This document shows, piece after piece, positions 43,207-54,535 of a DNA stretch of 64,000 bases. Within the stretch, counting starts at the first letter, position 1; every line of letters starts with the position of its first letter. Under the pieces are notes generated by a model. It did not search any database. It was not told where the DNA came from and saw only the letters and a program-made list of their open reading frames with translations. The stretch comes from Luteimonas granuli (GTDB taxonomy: Bacteria > Pseudomonadota > Gammaproteobacteria > Xanthomonadales > Xanthomonadaceae). The position numbers and the translations under genes were made by a program. The stretch covers positions 1 through 64,000 of the forward strand of contig NZ_CP042218.1 in the NCBI RefSeq assembly GCF_007795095.1, given 5' to 3'.

Positions 43207-44133
43207 TCAGCGGCCGGCGGCGGTCGCGCCCGTGTCCTGCGCCTCCGGGCGCTGCAGCTGGGCCCGCACCAGTCGCTCCATCATGCGCAGCTGGCGGTCG
43301 CCCAGTTGCAGCGCGGTGTCGACCCAGATCCGGGTGACGTCCATCAGCTCCTCATGGGTGACCGGATCGACCGCGTCGCGCACCCGGTGCAGGGCGAGGC
43401 GGGCGGCCGCGATGCGCCGATTCTGGCGGATCACTTCGTTCACCGCGCGCACGCCTTCGCCGGGCTCCGCGAGCACGTCCACGATGCCCAGCTCGTGCAG
43501 GCGCTCGGCGCTGTACATCACCCCGTCGAGCATCATCGCTTCGGCGCGCCTGGGCCCGACCCGCCGCGACAGCAGCTGGAAGGCGCCCATGCCCGGGAAC
43601 AGGCCGAACAGGACCTCGGGGAACCCCATCTGCACGCCCCGCTCGGCGACGATGGTCTGGCAGGCCAGGGCCAGCTCGAAGCCGCCGCCCAGCGCGTCGC
43701 CCTCGACCAGGGCCACGGTATGGGCGTCCGGGTGCAGGCGGGTGTGCAGGAGGTGGATGCTGTCGACGCACTCGCTGGCGTAGTGCAGCAGGCCGTCGCG
43801 GTCACGGTCCCGGATCAGACGCGCGAACAGGTCGAGGTCGCCGCCCAGGTTGAACACGTGGGCATCGGACGCGATCACGATATGCGACAGGGCCGGGGCG
43901 GGCCCGTCAGCCGCCGCCGCCGCCGCCGTGCCCTCGCAGGCCTCGATGGCCTCGCGCGCGAACAGTCGCAGCTCCCGGAGCAGCCGGGGGGAGAAGCACG
44001 GGCGGTAGGAGGCGTCGTGGAAGGCCTGCCTGGCGTGCATGTGGCACCAGTGCGAGGCGTTGGAGGGATCATGGGTGATGCGGATGGTGCCCAGATCGGT
44101 GGCGGTGTTGCCGTGCAGCAATTCGACGTTCAT
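43207..44133 (-). CDS. rpfF: RpfF: DSF synthase (crotonase family)
   Basis: 308 residues from the ATG at 44131-44133 (MNVELLHGNTATDLGTIRITHDPSNASHWCHMHARQAFHDASYRPCFSPRLLREL). The crotonase core has SHIVIASDAHVFNLGGDLDLFARLIRDRDRDGLLHYASECVD and HTVALVEGDALGGGFELALACQTIVAERGVQMGFPEVLFGLFPGMGA. Glu144 and Glu164 fall exactly where Xanthomonas RpfF has its two catalytic glutamates (141 and 161). They shift by three because of an alanine-rich insert near residues 69-80. RpfF hydrolyses and dehydrates 3-hydroxyacyl-ACP to cis-2-unsaturated fatty acids. AGGGGA precedes the start. The 176-base gap to rpfB carries palindromes and a Clp-type site, suggesting its own promoter. Confidence 0.96.
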   Translation of the reverse strand: MNVELLHGNTATDLGTIRITHDPSNASHWCHMHARQAFHDASYRPCFSPRLLRELRLFAREAIEACEGTAAAAAADGPAPALSHIVIASDAHVFNLGGDLDLFARLIRDRDRDGLLHYASECVDSIHLLHTRLHPDAHTVALVEGDALGGGFELALACQTIVAERGVQMGFPEVLFGLFPGMGAFQLLSRRVGPRRAEAMMLDGVMYSAERLHELGIVDVLAEPGEGVRAVNEVIRQNRRIAAARLALHRVRDAVDPVTHEELMDVTRIWVDTALQLGDRQLRMMERLVRAQLQRPEAQDTGATAAGR

Positions 44134-44200
44134 GGAGGTCCCCTGACGCGCAGGACGCCCCCGGCCGGGCCCGCCGGCGGAGTCCAGAAAAAATGATGAA

Positions 44201-44234
44201 TGCCCGTTTGTGCGCATCTATGCGCTGTTTGCCC
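44201..44234 (-). promoter_or_regulatory. Candidate rpfF promoter
   Basis: On the minus strand TTGCCC and CATAGA are spaced by about 17 bases within the rpfB-rpfF gap, roughly 75 bases before the rpfF start. Both hexamers are moderate matches to sigma-70. The -35 overlaps a small hairpin (TTGCCC...GGGCAA, 44229-44245). Tentative. Confidence 0.35.
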
Positions 44235-44257
44235 TTCCGGGGCAAGCAGCGACCGAC

Positions 44258-44277
44258 GTTCCGGGTCAATCCGGAAC
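44258..44277. promoter_or_regulatory. Inverted repeat in the rpfB-rpfF gap
   Basis: GTTCCGG and CCGGAAC form a perfect 7-bp inverted repeat around six bases (GTCAAT). It is placed 15 bases from the Clp-type palindrome and upstream of the candidate rpfF promoter. It could be an operator or an RNA hairpin ending rpfB transcripts, but there is no T run on either side. Confidence 0.4.
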
Positions 44278-44291
44278 CTGGTCAAGCCTGA

Positions 44292-44311
44292 AATGTGAAC
44301 CAGATCACATT
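44292..44311. promoter_or_regulatory. Clp/CRP-type binding site
   Basis: AATGTGA-N6-TCACATT is a perfect 7-bp dyad containing the exact CRP core TGTGA-N6-TCACA (44294-44309). Xanthomonad Clp, a CRP homologue that loses DNA binding when it binds cyclic di-GMP, recognises the same core. The site overlaps the rpfB stop codon (44310-44312) and lies about 160 bases before the rpfF start. It is the only such perfect site I noticed in the window. Confidence 0.65.
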
Positions 44312-45992
44312 ATTGGTGGGTCGGCGCGTCCCGCAGCTCGCGCCGGAGGATCTTGCCGACATTCGTCTTCGGCAGTTCGCTGCGGAACTCGATGTACCGG
44401 GGCTGCTTGTAGCCGGTGAGCTCGGCCCGGGCGTGGGCCTGGACCTGTTCGGCGGTCAGCGAAGGGTCCTTCTTCACGATCACCAGCTTCACCGCCTCGC
44501 CCGACTTCTCGTCAGGGACGCCGACCGCGGCCACCTCGAGTACGCCCGGCATCATCGCGATCACGTCCTCGATCTCGTTGGGGTACACATTGAAGCCGGA
44601 GACCAGGATCATGTCCTTCTTGCGGTCGACGATGTAGAAGAAGCCGCCCTCGTCCATGCGCGCCATGTCGCCGGTATGCAGCCAGCCGTCGGCGTCGATC
44701 GCCGCGGCGGTGTCCTCGGGGCGGTTCCAGTAGCCGGGCGTGACCTGGGGCCCCTTGATGCAGAGTTCGCCGACTTCGCCCACCGGCAGCATGCGCCCTT
44801 CCTCGTCCTTGACGCAGGCGTCGGTGGACGGCACCGGCAGGCCGATCGAGCCGTTGTACTCGGCCAGGTCCATCGGATTGATGCAGGCCGCGGGCGAGGT
44901 CTCGGTCAGGCCGTAGGCCTCGACCAGGGTCACGCCGGTCACCTTCTTCCAGCGCTCGGCGACCGAGCGCTGCACGGCCATTCCGCCGCCCAGCGTCAGC
45001 CGCAGCTGCGAGAAGTCCACTTCGTCGAAGCCAGGCGTGTTGAGCAGCCCGTTGAACAGCGTGTTGACGCCGGTGATGGCCGTGAAGGGCTCGCGCTTGA
45101 GCTCCTTGACGAAGCCGGGCATGTCGCGTGGATTGGTGATCAGGATGTTCTTGGCGCCGAACTTGGTGAACACCAGGCCGTTCGCCGTCAGCGCGAAGAT
45201 GTGGTAGAGCGGCAGCGCCGTGACGATCACTTCTTCGCCCGGCTTGGCCTGCTTGCTGACCCAGGCCGAGGCCTGCTGCATGTTCGCCACCAGGTTGCGA
45301 TGGGTGAGCATGGCCCCCTTGGCCACGCCGGTGGTGCCGCCGGTGTACTGCAGGAAGGCGATGTCCTCGCGGTCGATGTCGACCTTCGGCGCCGGATACC
45401 GCGCGCCCGCCTTGAGCGCGTCGCGGAAACGGACCGCGCCCGGGATCGCGTAGTCGGGCACCATCTTCTTCACGTGGCGGACCACGAAGTTGACGATCGC
45501 GCCCTTCGGGAAGCCGAGCATGTCGCCCAGGCCGGTGGTGATGACCGTCTCCACGCTGCTGTCCGCGAGGACCTTCTGGACCACGCTGCCGAAGTTGTCC
45601 AGCACCAGGATGGCGCGGGCGCCCGAATCCACAAGCTGGTGGCGCAGTTCGCGCGCGGTGTACATCGGGTTGGTGTTCACCACCACCAGTCCGGCGCGCA
45701 GGATGCCGAAGGTGGCGATCGGGTACTGCAGGCAGTTGGGCATCATGATCGCGACGCGATCGCCCTTCTTCAGCTTCAGCACCTCGAGCAGGTAGGCGGC
45801 GAAACGGTTGCTGAGCTGGTCGAGTTCGCCATAGGTGATCGACACGCCCATGTTGGAGAAGGCGGGCTGGTCGCGGTACTTCTCGATCGCCTCCTGCAAC
45901 AGGGCGGGGATCGACGAGTACTCGTCGGCATCGATCTCGGCCGGGATTCCCTGCGGATAGTTGGCCAGCCACGGACGCTCGGTGCTGCTCAT
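44310..45992 (-). CDS. rpfB: RpfB: long-chain fatty acyl-CoA ligase
   Basis: 560 residues, intact. It is a FadD-type adenylate-forming enzyme: P-loop [88 protein letters not shown] and the catalytic lysine in [18 protein letters not shown] precedes the ATG at 45992. In Xanthomonas rpfB lies next to rpfF and activates fatty acids, including turnover of DSF. Here it is upstream of rpfF on the same strand with a 176-base gap. Generic FadD function in beta-oxidation is the alternative reading. The rpf context and position make RpfB the better name. Confidence 0.94.
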   Translation of the reverse strand: MSSTERPWLANYPQGIPAEIDADEYSSIPALLQEAIEKYRDQPAFSNMGVSITYGELDQLSNRFAAYLLEVLKLKKGDRVAIMMPNCLQYPIATFGILRAGLVVVNTNPMYTARELRHQLVDSGARAILVLDNFGSVVQKVLADSSVETVITTGLGDMLGFPKGAIVNFVVRHVKKMVPDYAIPGAVRFRDALKAGARYPAPKVDIDREDIAFLQYTGGTTGVAKGAMLTHRNLVANMQQASAWVSKQAKPGEEVIVTALPLYHIFALTANGLVFTKFGAKNILITNPRDMPGFVKELKREPFTAITGVNTLFNGLLNTPGFDEVDFSQLRLTLGGGMAVQRSVAERWKKVTGVTLVEAYGLTETSPAACINPMDLAEYNGSIGLPVPSTDACVKDEEGRMLPVGEVGELCIKGPQVTPGYWNRPEDTAAAIDADGWLHTGDMARMDEGGFFYIVDRKKDMILVSGFNVYPNEIEDVIAMMPGVLEVAAVGVPDEKSGEAVKLVIVKKDPSLTAEQVQAHARAELTGYKQPRYIEFRSELPKTNVGKILRRELRDAPTHQ

Positions 45993-46126
45993 TCGTTACC
46001 CCTCGGAACGGTGCGGCGCCATGTTCCATGCCACGGCTGTCGTCCCGATTGGATCACAGGGCTCCGCCGGGCGGCAAGGCGCAGTGCAGCTATGCTGGCG
46101 GCATCGGCACGGCGGTGGAGGCGCGG

Positions 46127-46603
46127 ATGGCGCGGGCCAGGGGAGAGGGTGGGGCGGTCGCGGGGCGGTGCCGGGTCGCGGCCGTGCTGGCGCTGTGTGC
46201 GCTGTGTGCGCTCGTTGCCGGATGCGCCCGGACGCCCCCGGAGCAGGCGCTGCGCGAGGCCATGGGCGAACTGCACGCGGCGATCGAGGCGCGCGACGCG
46301 GGCGGCGTGGCCGCGCTGCTGGCCGGGGATTTCATCGGCCCGCGCGGCCTCGACCGCGACGGCGCACGACGCCTGGCCGCGCTGCATTTCATGCGGCACG
46401 GTGATGTCGGCGTGCTTCCGGGCCCCTTGGACATCGAGTTCCAGGAGGGCCATGCGCGGGTCCGCCTCGATGCCGTGCTCTCGGCCGGCAGTGGTCGCAT
46501 GCTGCCCGACAGCGCCCGCGCCTGGCAGGTCGACACCGGCTGGCGCCTGGTCGACGGCGACTGGAAGCTGGTCAGCGCCGAGTGGACGCCCATGCTGCGC
46601 TGA
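46127..46603 (+). CDS. Small putative lipoprotein
   Basis: 158 residues from the ATG at 46127. A signal peptide with lipobox (VLALCALCALVAGCARTPPEQA, cysteine about residue 31) precedes a helical stretch ALREAMGELHAAIEARDAGGVAALLAGDFIGPRGLDRDGARRLAALHFMRHG. Beta strands follow (DIEFQEGHARVRLDAVLSAGSG, WQVDTGWRLVDGDWKLVSAEWTPML). This helix-then-strands pattern, with DAxxVAALLAxDF and a terminal WRLVDGDWKLVSAEW, resembles NTF2-like (SnoaL/DUF4440) domains. Role unknown; probably in the envelope. It is convergent with acnA, with a REP-like palindrome between, and divergent from rpfB. The start is uncertain: in-frame codons exist upstream (46028), but the hydrophobic core would then lie far from the N-terminus. 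Confidence 0.7.
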   Translation: MARARGEGGAVAGRCRVAAVLALCALCALVAGCARTPPEQALREAMGELHAAIEARDAGGVAALLAGDFIGPRGLDRDGARRLAALHFMRHGDVGVLPGPLDIEFQEGHARVRLDAVLSAGSGRMLPDSARAWQVDTGWRLVDGDWKLVSAEWTPMLR

Positions 46604-46621
46604 TCCCGCGAAGCCCCGGAA

Positions 46622-46681
46622 GCTCCCGCAGGCGCTGCAGTTGCGATCCCCATGGGGTCGCAACTGCGGCTGCTCCCGCAG
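46622..46681. repeat. REP-like extragenic palindrome
   Basis: GCAGTTGCGA (46637-46646) pairs with TCGCAACTGC (46658-46667), continued by CCCC/GGGG around a two-base loop, with one bulged T. The hairpin is flanked by direct copies of GCTCCCGCAG (46622-46631 and 46672-46681). It fills the 87 bases between the convergent lipoprotein and acnA genes. The wording resembles the dispersed 'GGAGCGGCTGCAGCCGCGA' palindromes of xanthomonads. It may also end transcription from both sides. Confidence 0.6.
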
Positions 46682-46690
46682 CGGGGAGGT

Positions 46691-49447
<2,757 letters not shown>

Positions 49448-49490
49448 GGCGGGGCTCCTTGTGGGATGCGAGGCGTGCGGGCGCCCTTCA

Positions 49491-49572
49491 GCATACGGAG
49501 GGGCGTGTTAAGCAACGCATCCAGTATGCGGTCTGGGGTATGCATTGCAAGGTATGTATAATGGGCGCATAC
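49491..49572. promoter_or_regulatory. vapB promoter with phased GTATGC operator array
   Basis: GTATGC-type hexamers occur at 49524, 49538 and 49552 (the last GTATGT), start-to-start 14 bases each, and inverted copies GCATAC at 49491 and 49567. GGTATGC (49537-49543) and GCATACC (49567-49573) form an inverted repeat around a perfect -10, TATAAT (49557-49562). No good -35 was found. The start codon of vapB follows 46 bases after the -10. AbrB-type antitoxins usually repress their own promoter through such repeats. Confidence 0.65.
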
Positions 49573-49607
49573 CGTTCCACGCCGCCCCGCGGGGCAGGAG
49601 CCGTCCC

Positions 49608-49856
49608 ATGGAAGCCACCGTCGCCGAACGCGGCCAGATCACCCTGCCCAAGGCGGTGCGTGACGCCCTGGGCCTGACCAAGGGCACCCTGCTCAAGGTC
49701 GAGCTGGAAGGCGGCCGGATCATCCTGCGCAAGGATGTCAGCAAGGCCCTGCGCGAGGTGCGCGGCCGCTACAGGCTGGTCGATGGCATGACCCGCACCG
49801 ACGAGGCCATGCGCGCCATCCGGGGCCGCGCGCCCGGGGATCCGGTCGATGGATGA
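49608..49856 (+). CDS. vapB: VapB-type antitoxin (AbrB/SpoVT fold)
   Basis: 82 residues: MEATVAERGQITLPKAVRDALGLTKGTLLKVELEGGRIILRKDVSKALREVRGRYRLVDGMTRTDEAMRAIRGRAPGDPVDG. Residues 1-45 are the swapped-hairpin AbrB DNA-binding domain (ERGQITLPKAVRDALGLTKG). The C-terminal half, rich in arginine and flexible, is where such antitoxins bind the toxin. GGCAGGAG precedes the ATG. The gene is 28 bases before a PIN-domain toxin gene. The upstream phased repeats around a TATAAT suggest autoregulation, with repression strengthened by the toxin, as in known VapBC pairs. The symbol follows the family, not a specific orthologue. Confidence 0.88.
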   Translation: MEATVAERGQITLPKAVRDALGLTKGTLLKVELEGGRIILRKDVSKALREVRGRYRLVDGMTRTDEAMRAIRGRAPGDPVDG

Positions 49857-49883
49857 GGCGGGTCGCTGCCGGAGGCCGCGGCG

Positions 49884-50300
49884 ATGATCGCGCTGGACTC
49901 TTCCGTCCTCATCGACATCCTGATCGGCGACGACGCGTTCGCCGCATCGTCCGAGGCCTGCGTGGGCGAAGCGCTGGTGCACGACGACGTGGTCGTCTGC
50001 GAGGCGGTGGTCGCCGAGGTCCAGGCCATGCTCGACACCTCCGTCAGCCTGATGGACGTGCTGGCGCCGCTGGGTATCCGCTACCTGCCGCTGGGCGAGG
50101 CGGCCGCGATGCGGGCCGGGCACATGAACCGGCGTTTCCGCACCCGCGGCGGCCGCCGCGAGCGGGTCGTCGCGGACTTCCTGGTCGGTGCCCATGCGCT
50201 GCTCCAGTGCAACGCGCTGATCACCCGCGACGACGCCTTCTTCCGCGACTACTTCAAGGGACTGAAGCTGATCGTGCCCACCACCGGAAAGCACCGCTGA
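49884..50300 (+). CDS. vapC: VapC-type toxin (PIN-domain ribonuclease)
   Basis: 138 residues. The PIN active-site acids are present in order: [16 protein letters not shown] (Asp), [12 protein letters not shown] (Glu), [39 protein letters not shown] (Asp in the ADFLVGAHA helix and TRDD). VapC toxins are Mg-dependent endoribonucleases, often cutting tRNA or rRNA. GGAGG precedes the ATG at 49884. It is paired with the AbrB-type antitoxin directly upstream and lies 88 bases before acnB on the same strand. Read-through from the toxin-antitoxin promoter into acnB is therefore possible. All key residues look intact. Confidence 0.9.
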   Translation: MIALDSSVLIDILIGDDAFAASSEACVGEALVHDDVVVCEAVVAEVQAMLDTSVSLMDVLAPLGIRYLPLGEAAAMRAGHMNRRFRTRGGRRERVVADFLVGAHALLQCNALITRDDAFFRDYFKGLKLIVPTTGKHR

Positions 50301-50388
50301 CGCTCCGGGCCACGCCGGCACGCGGGCGACACGAACACCCGAACCATCCATCAGACACCCCGTCAGAACCCTCCGGAGTCCCCGCGAC

Positions 50389-52983
50389 ATGTTGCAAGCC
50401 TATCGCCACCACGTGGCCGAGCGCGCCGCGCTCGGCATCCCGCCGCTGCCGCTGACCGCGCAGCAGACCGCCGACGTCATCGAACTGCTGAAGGCCCCGC
50501 CGGCCGGCGAGGAGCAGTTCCTGCTCGAGCTGCTGACCCATCGCGTGCCCGCGGGCGTGGACGACGCCGCCAAGGTCAAGGCGTCGTACCTGGCCGCGAT
50601 CGCCTTCGGCAGCGAGAAGAACGCGCTGATCGGCCGCGAGCGCGCCACCGGGCTGCTGGGCACCATGCTGGGCGGCTACAACGTCGCGCCGCTGGTCCGG
50701 CTGCTGGACGACGCCGACCTCGGCGCGATCGCCGCCGAGGGTCTCAAGCACACCCTGCTGGTGTTCGACGCCTTCCACGACATCGAGGAAAAGGCCAGGT
50801 CCGGCAACGCCAACGCGAGGGCCGTGCTGCAGAGCTGGGCCGATGCGGAATGGTTCACCTCGAAGCCGGAAGTGCCGGAGTCGATGACCATCACCGTGTT
50901 CAAGGTGCCGGGCGAGACCAATACCGACGACCTGTCGCCGGCGCCCGACGCCACCACGCGCCCGGACATCCCGATGCACGCGCTGGCGATGCTCAAGAAC
51001 AGGCGCGCCGACGCACCCTTCGTGCCCGAGGAGGACGGCAGGCGCGGGCCGATCCAGGAGATCCTGTCGCTGAAGGACAAGGGCCACCTGGTCGCCTACG
51101 TGGGTGACGTGGTCGGCACGGGCTCCTCGCGCAAGTCGGCCACCAACAGCGTGCTGTGGTGGACCGGCGCGGATATCCCCTTCATTCCGAACAAGCGTTT
51201 CGGCGGCGTGTGCCTGGGCGGCAAGATCGCGCCGATCTTCTACAACACGATGGAGGACGCCGGCGCGCTGCCGATCGAACTCGACGTGTCGAAGATGGGC
51301 CACGGCGACGTGGTCGAGCTGCGGCCGTACGAGGGCAGGGCGCTGAAGGACGGCGAGGTGATCGCCGAATTCCAGGTCAAGTCCGAGGTGCTGTTCGACG
51401 AAGTGCGCGCCGGCGGCCGCATCCCGCTGATCATCGGCCGCGGCCTGACCGCCAGGGCGCGCGAATCGCTGGGCCTGCCGGCCACTGGCCTGTTCCGCCA
51501 GCCGGCGGCGCCCGCCGACACCGGCAAGGGCTACACCCTGGCGCAGAAGATGGTCGGCCGCGCCTGTGGCCTTCCGGAAGGGAAGGGCGTGCGTCCGGGC
51601 ACCTACTGCGAGCCGAAGATGACCACCGTGGGCTCGCAGGACACCACCGGCCCCATGACCCGCGACGAGCTGAAGGACCTGGCCTGCCTGGGCTTCAGCG
51701 CGGACCTGGTGATGCAGTCCTTCTGCCATACCGCCGCCTATCCGAAGCCGGTGGACGTGAAGACCCACCACACCCTGCCGGAGTTCATCTCCACCCGCGG
51801 CGGCGTCTCGCTGCGCCCCGGCGACGGCATCATCCACAGCTGGCTCAACCGCATGCTGCTGCCCGACACCGTCGGCACCGGCGGCGACAGCCACACCCGC
51901 TTCCCGATCGGCATTTCGTTCCCGGCGGGCTCCGGCCTGGTGGCCTTCGCCGCCGCCACCGGCGTCATGCCGCTGGACATGCCGGAATCGGTGCTGGTCC
52001 GCTTCAAGGGCACGCTGCAGCCCGGCGTGACCCTGCGCGACCTGGTGCACGCGATTCCGCTGTATGCCATCAGGCAGGGCCTGCTGACGGTCGCCAAGCA
52101 GGGCAAGAAGAACATCTTCTCGGGCCGCATCCTCGAGATCGAGGGCCTGCCGGACCTGAAGATCGAGCAGGCCTTCGAGCTGGCCGACGCCTCGGCCGAG
52201 CGCTCCGCCGCCGGCTGCACCGTGCGCCTGGACAAGGCCCCGATCATCGAATACCTCACCAGCAACATCGTGCTGCTGAAGTGGATGATCGCCGAAGGCT
52301 ACGCCGACGCCCGCACCCTGCAGCGCCGCATCGCGAAGATGGAGCAGTGGCTGGAAGACCCGCAGCTGCTGGAGCCCGACGCCGACGCCGAGTACGCCGC
52401 GGTGATCGAGATCGACCTGGACGAGGTCGTCGAGCCGATCGTCTGCTGCCCGAACGATCCGGACGACGCGAAGACGCTGTCGGACGTTGCCGGCGACAGG
52501 ATCGACGAGGTGTTCATCGGCTCCTGCATGACCAACATCGGCCACTTCCGCGCGGCGGCGAAGCTGCTGGAAGGCAAGCGCGACATCCCCACGCGCCTCT
52601 GGGTCGCCCCGCCGACCAGGATGGACGCCGCCGAACTGACCAAGGAAGGCCACTACGGCACCTTCGGCACCGCCGGCGCGCGCATGGAGATGCCGGGCTG
52701 CTCGCTGTGCATGGGCAACCAGGCGCAGATCCGCGAGGGCGCCACCGCGATGTCGACCTCGACCCGCAACTTCCCCAACCGCCTGGGTCGCAATACCAAT
52801 GTCTACCTGGGCTCGGCGGAGCTGGCGGCGATCTGCTCGCGTCTGGGCCGGATCCCGACCCGCGAGGAGTACATGGCGGACATCGGCGTCATCAACGACA
52901 AGGGCGCGGAAATCTACCGGTACATGAACTTCGACCGGATCGAGGAGTACCGCGAGGTGACGGACGCGGCGCCCGCGGCCTGA
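50389..52983 (+). CDS. acnB: Aconitate hydratase B (AcnB)
   Basis: 864 residues, intact. It begins with the AcnB-specific HEAT-like domain ([35 protein letters not shown]). The swivel domain comes early ([39 protein letters not shown]). Then comes the catalytic part ([30 protein letters not shown]) with cluster cysteines in [16 protein letters not shown] and [14 protein letters not shown]. This domain order separates AcnB from AcnA. AcnB is the main housekeeping aconitase in E. coli, and its apo-form can bind mRNA. GGAG lies upstream of the start. It ends at a strong bidirectional terminator. Two aconitase genes thus flank the vapBC pair. Confidence 0.97.
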   Translation: MLQAYRHHVAERAALGIPPLPLTAQQTADVIELLKAPPAGEEQFLLELLTHRVPAGVDDAAKVKASYLAAIAFGSEKNALIGRERATGLLGTMLGGYNVAPLVRLLDDADLGAIAAEGLKHTLLVFDAFHDIEEKARSGNANARAVLQSWADAEWFTSKPEVPESMTITVFKVPGETNTDDLSPAPDATTRPDIPMHALAMLKNRRADAPFVPEEDGRRGPIQEILSLKDKGHLVAYVGDVVGTGSSRKSATNSVLWWTGADIPFIPNKRFGGVCLGGKIAPIFYNTMEDAGALPIELDVSKMGHGDVVELRPYEGRALKDGEVIAEFQVKSEVLFDEVRAGGRIPLIIGRGLTARARESLGLPATGLFRQPAAPADTGKGYTLAQKMVGRACGLPEGKGVRPGTYCEPKMTTVGSQDTTGPMTRDELKDLACLGFSADLVMQSFCHTAAYPKPVDVKTHHTLPEFISTRGGVSLRPGDGIIHSWLNRMLLPDTVGTGGDSHTRFPIGISFPAGSGLVAFAAATGVMPLDMPESVLVRFKGTLQPGVTLRDLVHAIPLYAIRQGLLTVAKQGKKNIFSGRILEIEGLPDLKIEQAFELADASAERSAAGCTVRLDKAPIIEYLTSNIVLLKWMIAEGYADARTLQRRIAKMEQWLEDPQLLEPDADAEYAAVIEIDLDEVVEPIVCCPNDPDDAKTLSDVAGDRIDEVFIGSCMTNIGHFRAAAKLLEGKRDIPTRLWVAPPTRMDAAELTKEGHYGTFGTAGARMEMPGCSLCMGNQAQIREGATAMSTSTRNFPNRLGRNTNVYLGSAELAAICSRLGRIPTREEYMADIGVINDKGAEIYRYMNFDRIEEYREVTDAAPAA

Positions 52984-53010
52984 GCCCCGGCTGCCGCGCG
53001 CTGGAACGGA

Positions 53011-53035
53011 GAACGCCCGGCATCGCCGGGCGTTC
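53011..53035. terminator. Bidirectional terminator between acnB and the MFS gene
   Basis: GAACGCCCGGC-ATC-GCCGGGCGTTC is a perfect 11-bp stem with a three-base loop, 28 bases after the acnB stop. The convergent MFS gene ends 37 bases further on. The T-run is short (TTCCTCAT). Confidence 0.75.
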
Positions 53036-53071
53036 CTCATCGGACCGCACGTGCAGCGACCGCATGGGCCG

Positions 53072-54535
53072 TCAGCCGACCTTCTGCTTCGGAATGAAGA
53101 TCGTCACCGAGACCAGGGCCGCGATCGCCATCAGCGCATTGAACGCGAGGCCCACCATGCCGGCCTCGCGCACCGCCACATTGTCCTGGCGGCCGGAGAA
53201 CTCGATCACCGTGCCGACGATGTCCAGGCCCGTCTGCGACAGCGCCGTGAAGATGGCGGCGGAAGCGGCGACGCCGAACGCCGCGCCCAGCGAAGACGCC
53301 ATCTTGTAGATGCCCGAGCCCGCACCGGCCTGGTCGCCCGGCAGGTTGGTCAGGGCGGCATCGGTCGACGGCGTGGCATAGAACGCCAGGCCGAGGCCGA
53401 ACAGCGAGTACGCCACCACGGCCAGGATCGTGTACTGCCACTGCATGGTGTGCGTCGCCATGAGCAGCAGGATCGAGGCCAGCACGACCAGGCAGCCCCA
53501 CAGCATCGGCTTGCGTGGACCGAAGCGCTGCAACAGCTTCTCGCCGACACGGATGAAGGCGATGATGAAGACCGCGTAGCCGATGGTGAGGTAACCGGCG
53601 GTGGCCGCCGACATGCCGGCCGCACCCTGCAGCACCCACAGCGAGACGGTCAGCGCGCCGGCGGTGCCGTTGATCAGGAAGTTGGAGATGGTGGCGCCGG
53701 TGAAGACCGTGTTCCGGAACAGTTTGAAGTCCACCAGCGGGTAGGGTGCCTTGAGTTCGGCATTGACGAAGATGCCGAAGGCCACCAGGAACACCGCGAA
53801 CAGCGCCCAGGTGGCCAGGTTCGCCCAGCCGATGCTGGAACCCTGAGTGACCACGATCAGCAGCGCCGCCAGGCCCACCGCCATCGAGACGATGCCCGTC
53901 CAGTCGGTCTTGCCCGGTCGCCCGGCCAGCGGCGCCGACTCCGGGATCTGCCGCATCAGCAGGATCGAGGCCACCGACACCAGCGCGCAGATGACGAAGA
54001 TCGAGCGCCACCCCAGCACCGTGGACGCCATGAAGCCGCCGAAAATGGCGGTCAGGCCCGAGCCGCCCCAGGAGCCGATGGACCACATCGACACCGCACG
54101 TTGGCGGTCGGCGCCGTCCCAGTAGACCTTCAGCAGCGCCATGGTGCAGGGCATGATCGCGCCCGCCGCCAGACCCTGCAGGATCCGGCCGAGAAGGATC
54201 ATCGGCGTGGCGGCCGCATCGGCCGCGAAGGCGATCAGCAGCGAGCCCGCGATGTTGAGCAGGTTGCCGAAGAAGACGACCCGGACCCGGCCGTGGCGGT
54301 CGCCCAGGCCGCCGAGCACCACGATGAACATGCCCGAGAACAGCGCCGACAGCGAGATGGCGATGTTCATGACCGGCATCGGCATGCCGACGTCCTCGGC
54401 CATCAGCGGGCCGATGTTCATCGTGGTCTGCGCGAACAGCCAGAAGGTGACGACGGCCAGGACGATGCCCAGCAGCGCGGAGTCGTTGCCCTTGAAGCCG
54501 GTGGTGCCGGCCGCGGAACCGGTCATGGTGGCCAT
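53072..54535 (-). CDS. MFS drug/proton antiporter-like transporter (DHA2 type)
   Basis: 487 residues with about 14 hydrophobic segments. Motif A appears as VVLGGLGDRHGRVRVVFFGNLLNIAG between helices 2 and 3, and GRILQGLAAGAIMPCTMALLKVYW matches the DHA2 family (EmrB/QacA/SmvA-like). A second large block begins GCLVVLASILLLMATH. Substrate cannot be predicted. The start ATG (54533-54535) shares its A with the TGA of the upstream amidohydrolase gene (ATGA-type overlap), so the two are translationally coupled. This suggests that the transporter moves the substrate or product of that hydrolase. No regulator gene of TetR or MarR type is adjacent. Confidence 0.9.
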   Translation of the reverse strand: MATMTGSAAGTTGFKGNDSALLGIVLAVVTFWLFAQTTMNIGPLMAEDVGMPMPVMNIAISLSALFSGMFIVVLGGLGDRHGRVRVVFFGNLLNIAGSLLIAFAADAAATPMILLGRILQGLAAGAIMPCTMALLKVYWDGADRQRAVSMWSIGSWGGSGLTAIFGGFMASTVLGWRSIFVICALVSVASILLMRQIPESAPLAGRPGKTDWTGIVSMAVGLAALLIVVTQGSSIGWANLATWALFAVFLVAFGIFVNAELKAPYPLVDFKLFRNTVFTGATISNFLINGTAGALTVSLWVLQGAAGMSAATAGYLTIGYAVFIIAFIRVGEKLLQRFGPRKPMLWGCLVVLASILLLMATHTMQWQYTILAVVAYSLFGLGLAFYATPSTDAALTNLPGDQAGAGSGIYKMASSLGAAFGVAASAAIFTALSQTGLDIVGTVIEFSGRQDNVAVREAGMVGLAFNALMAIAALVSVTIFIPKQKVG

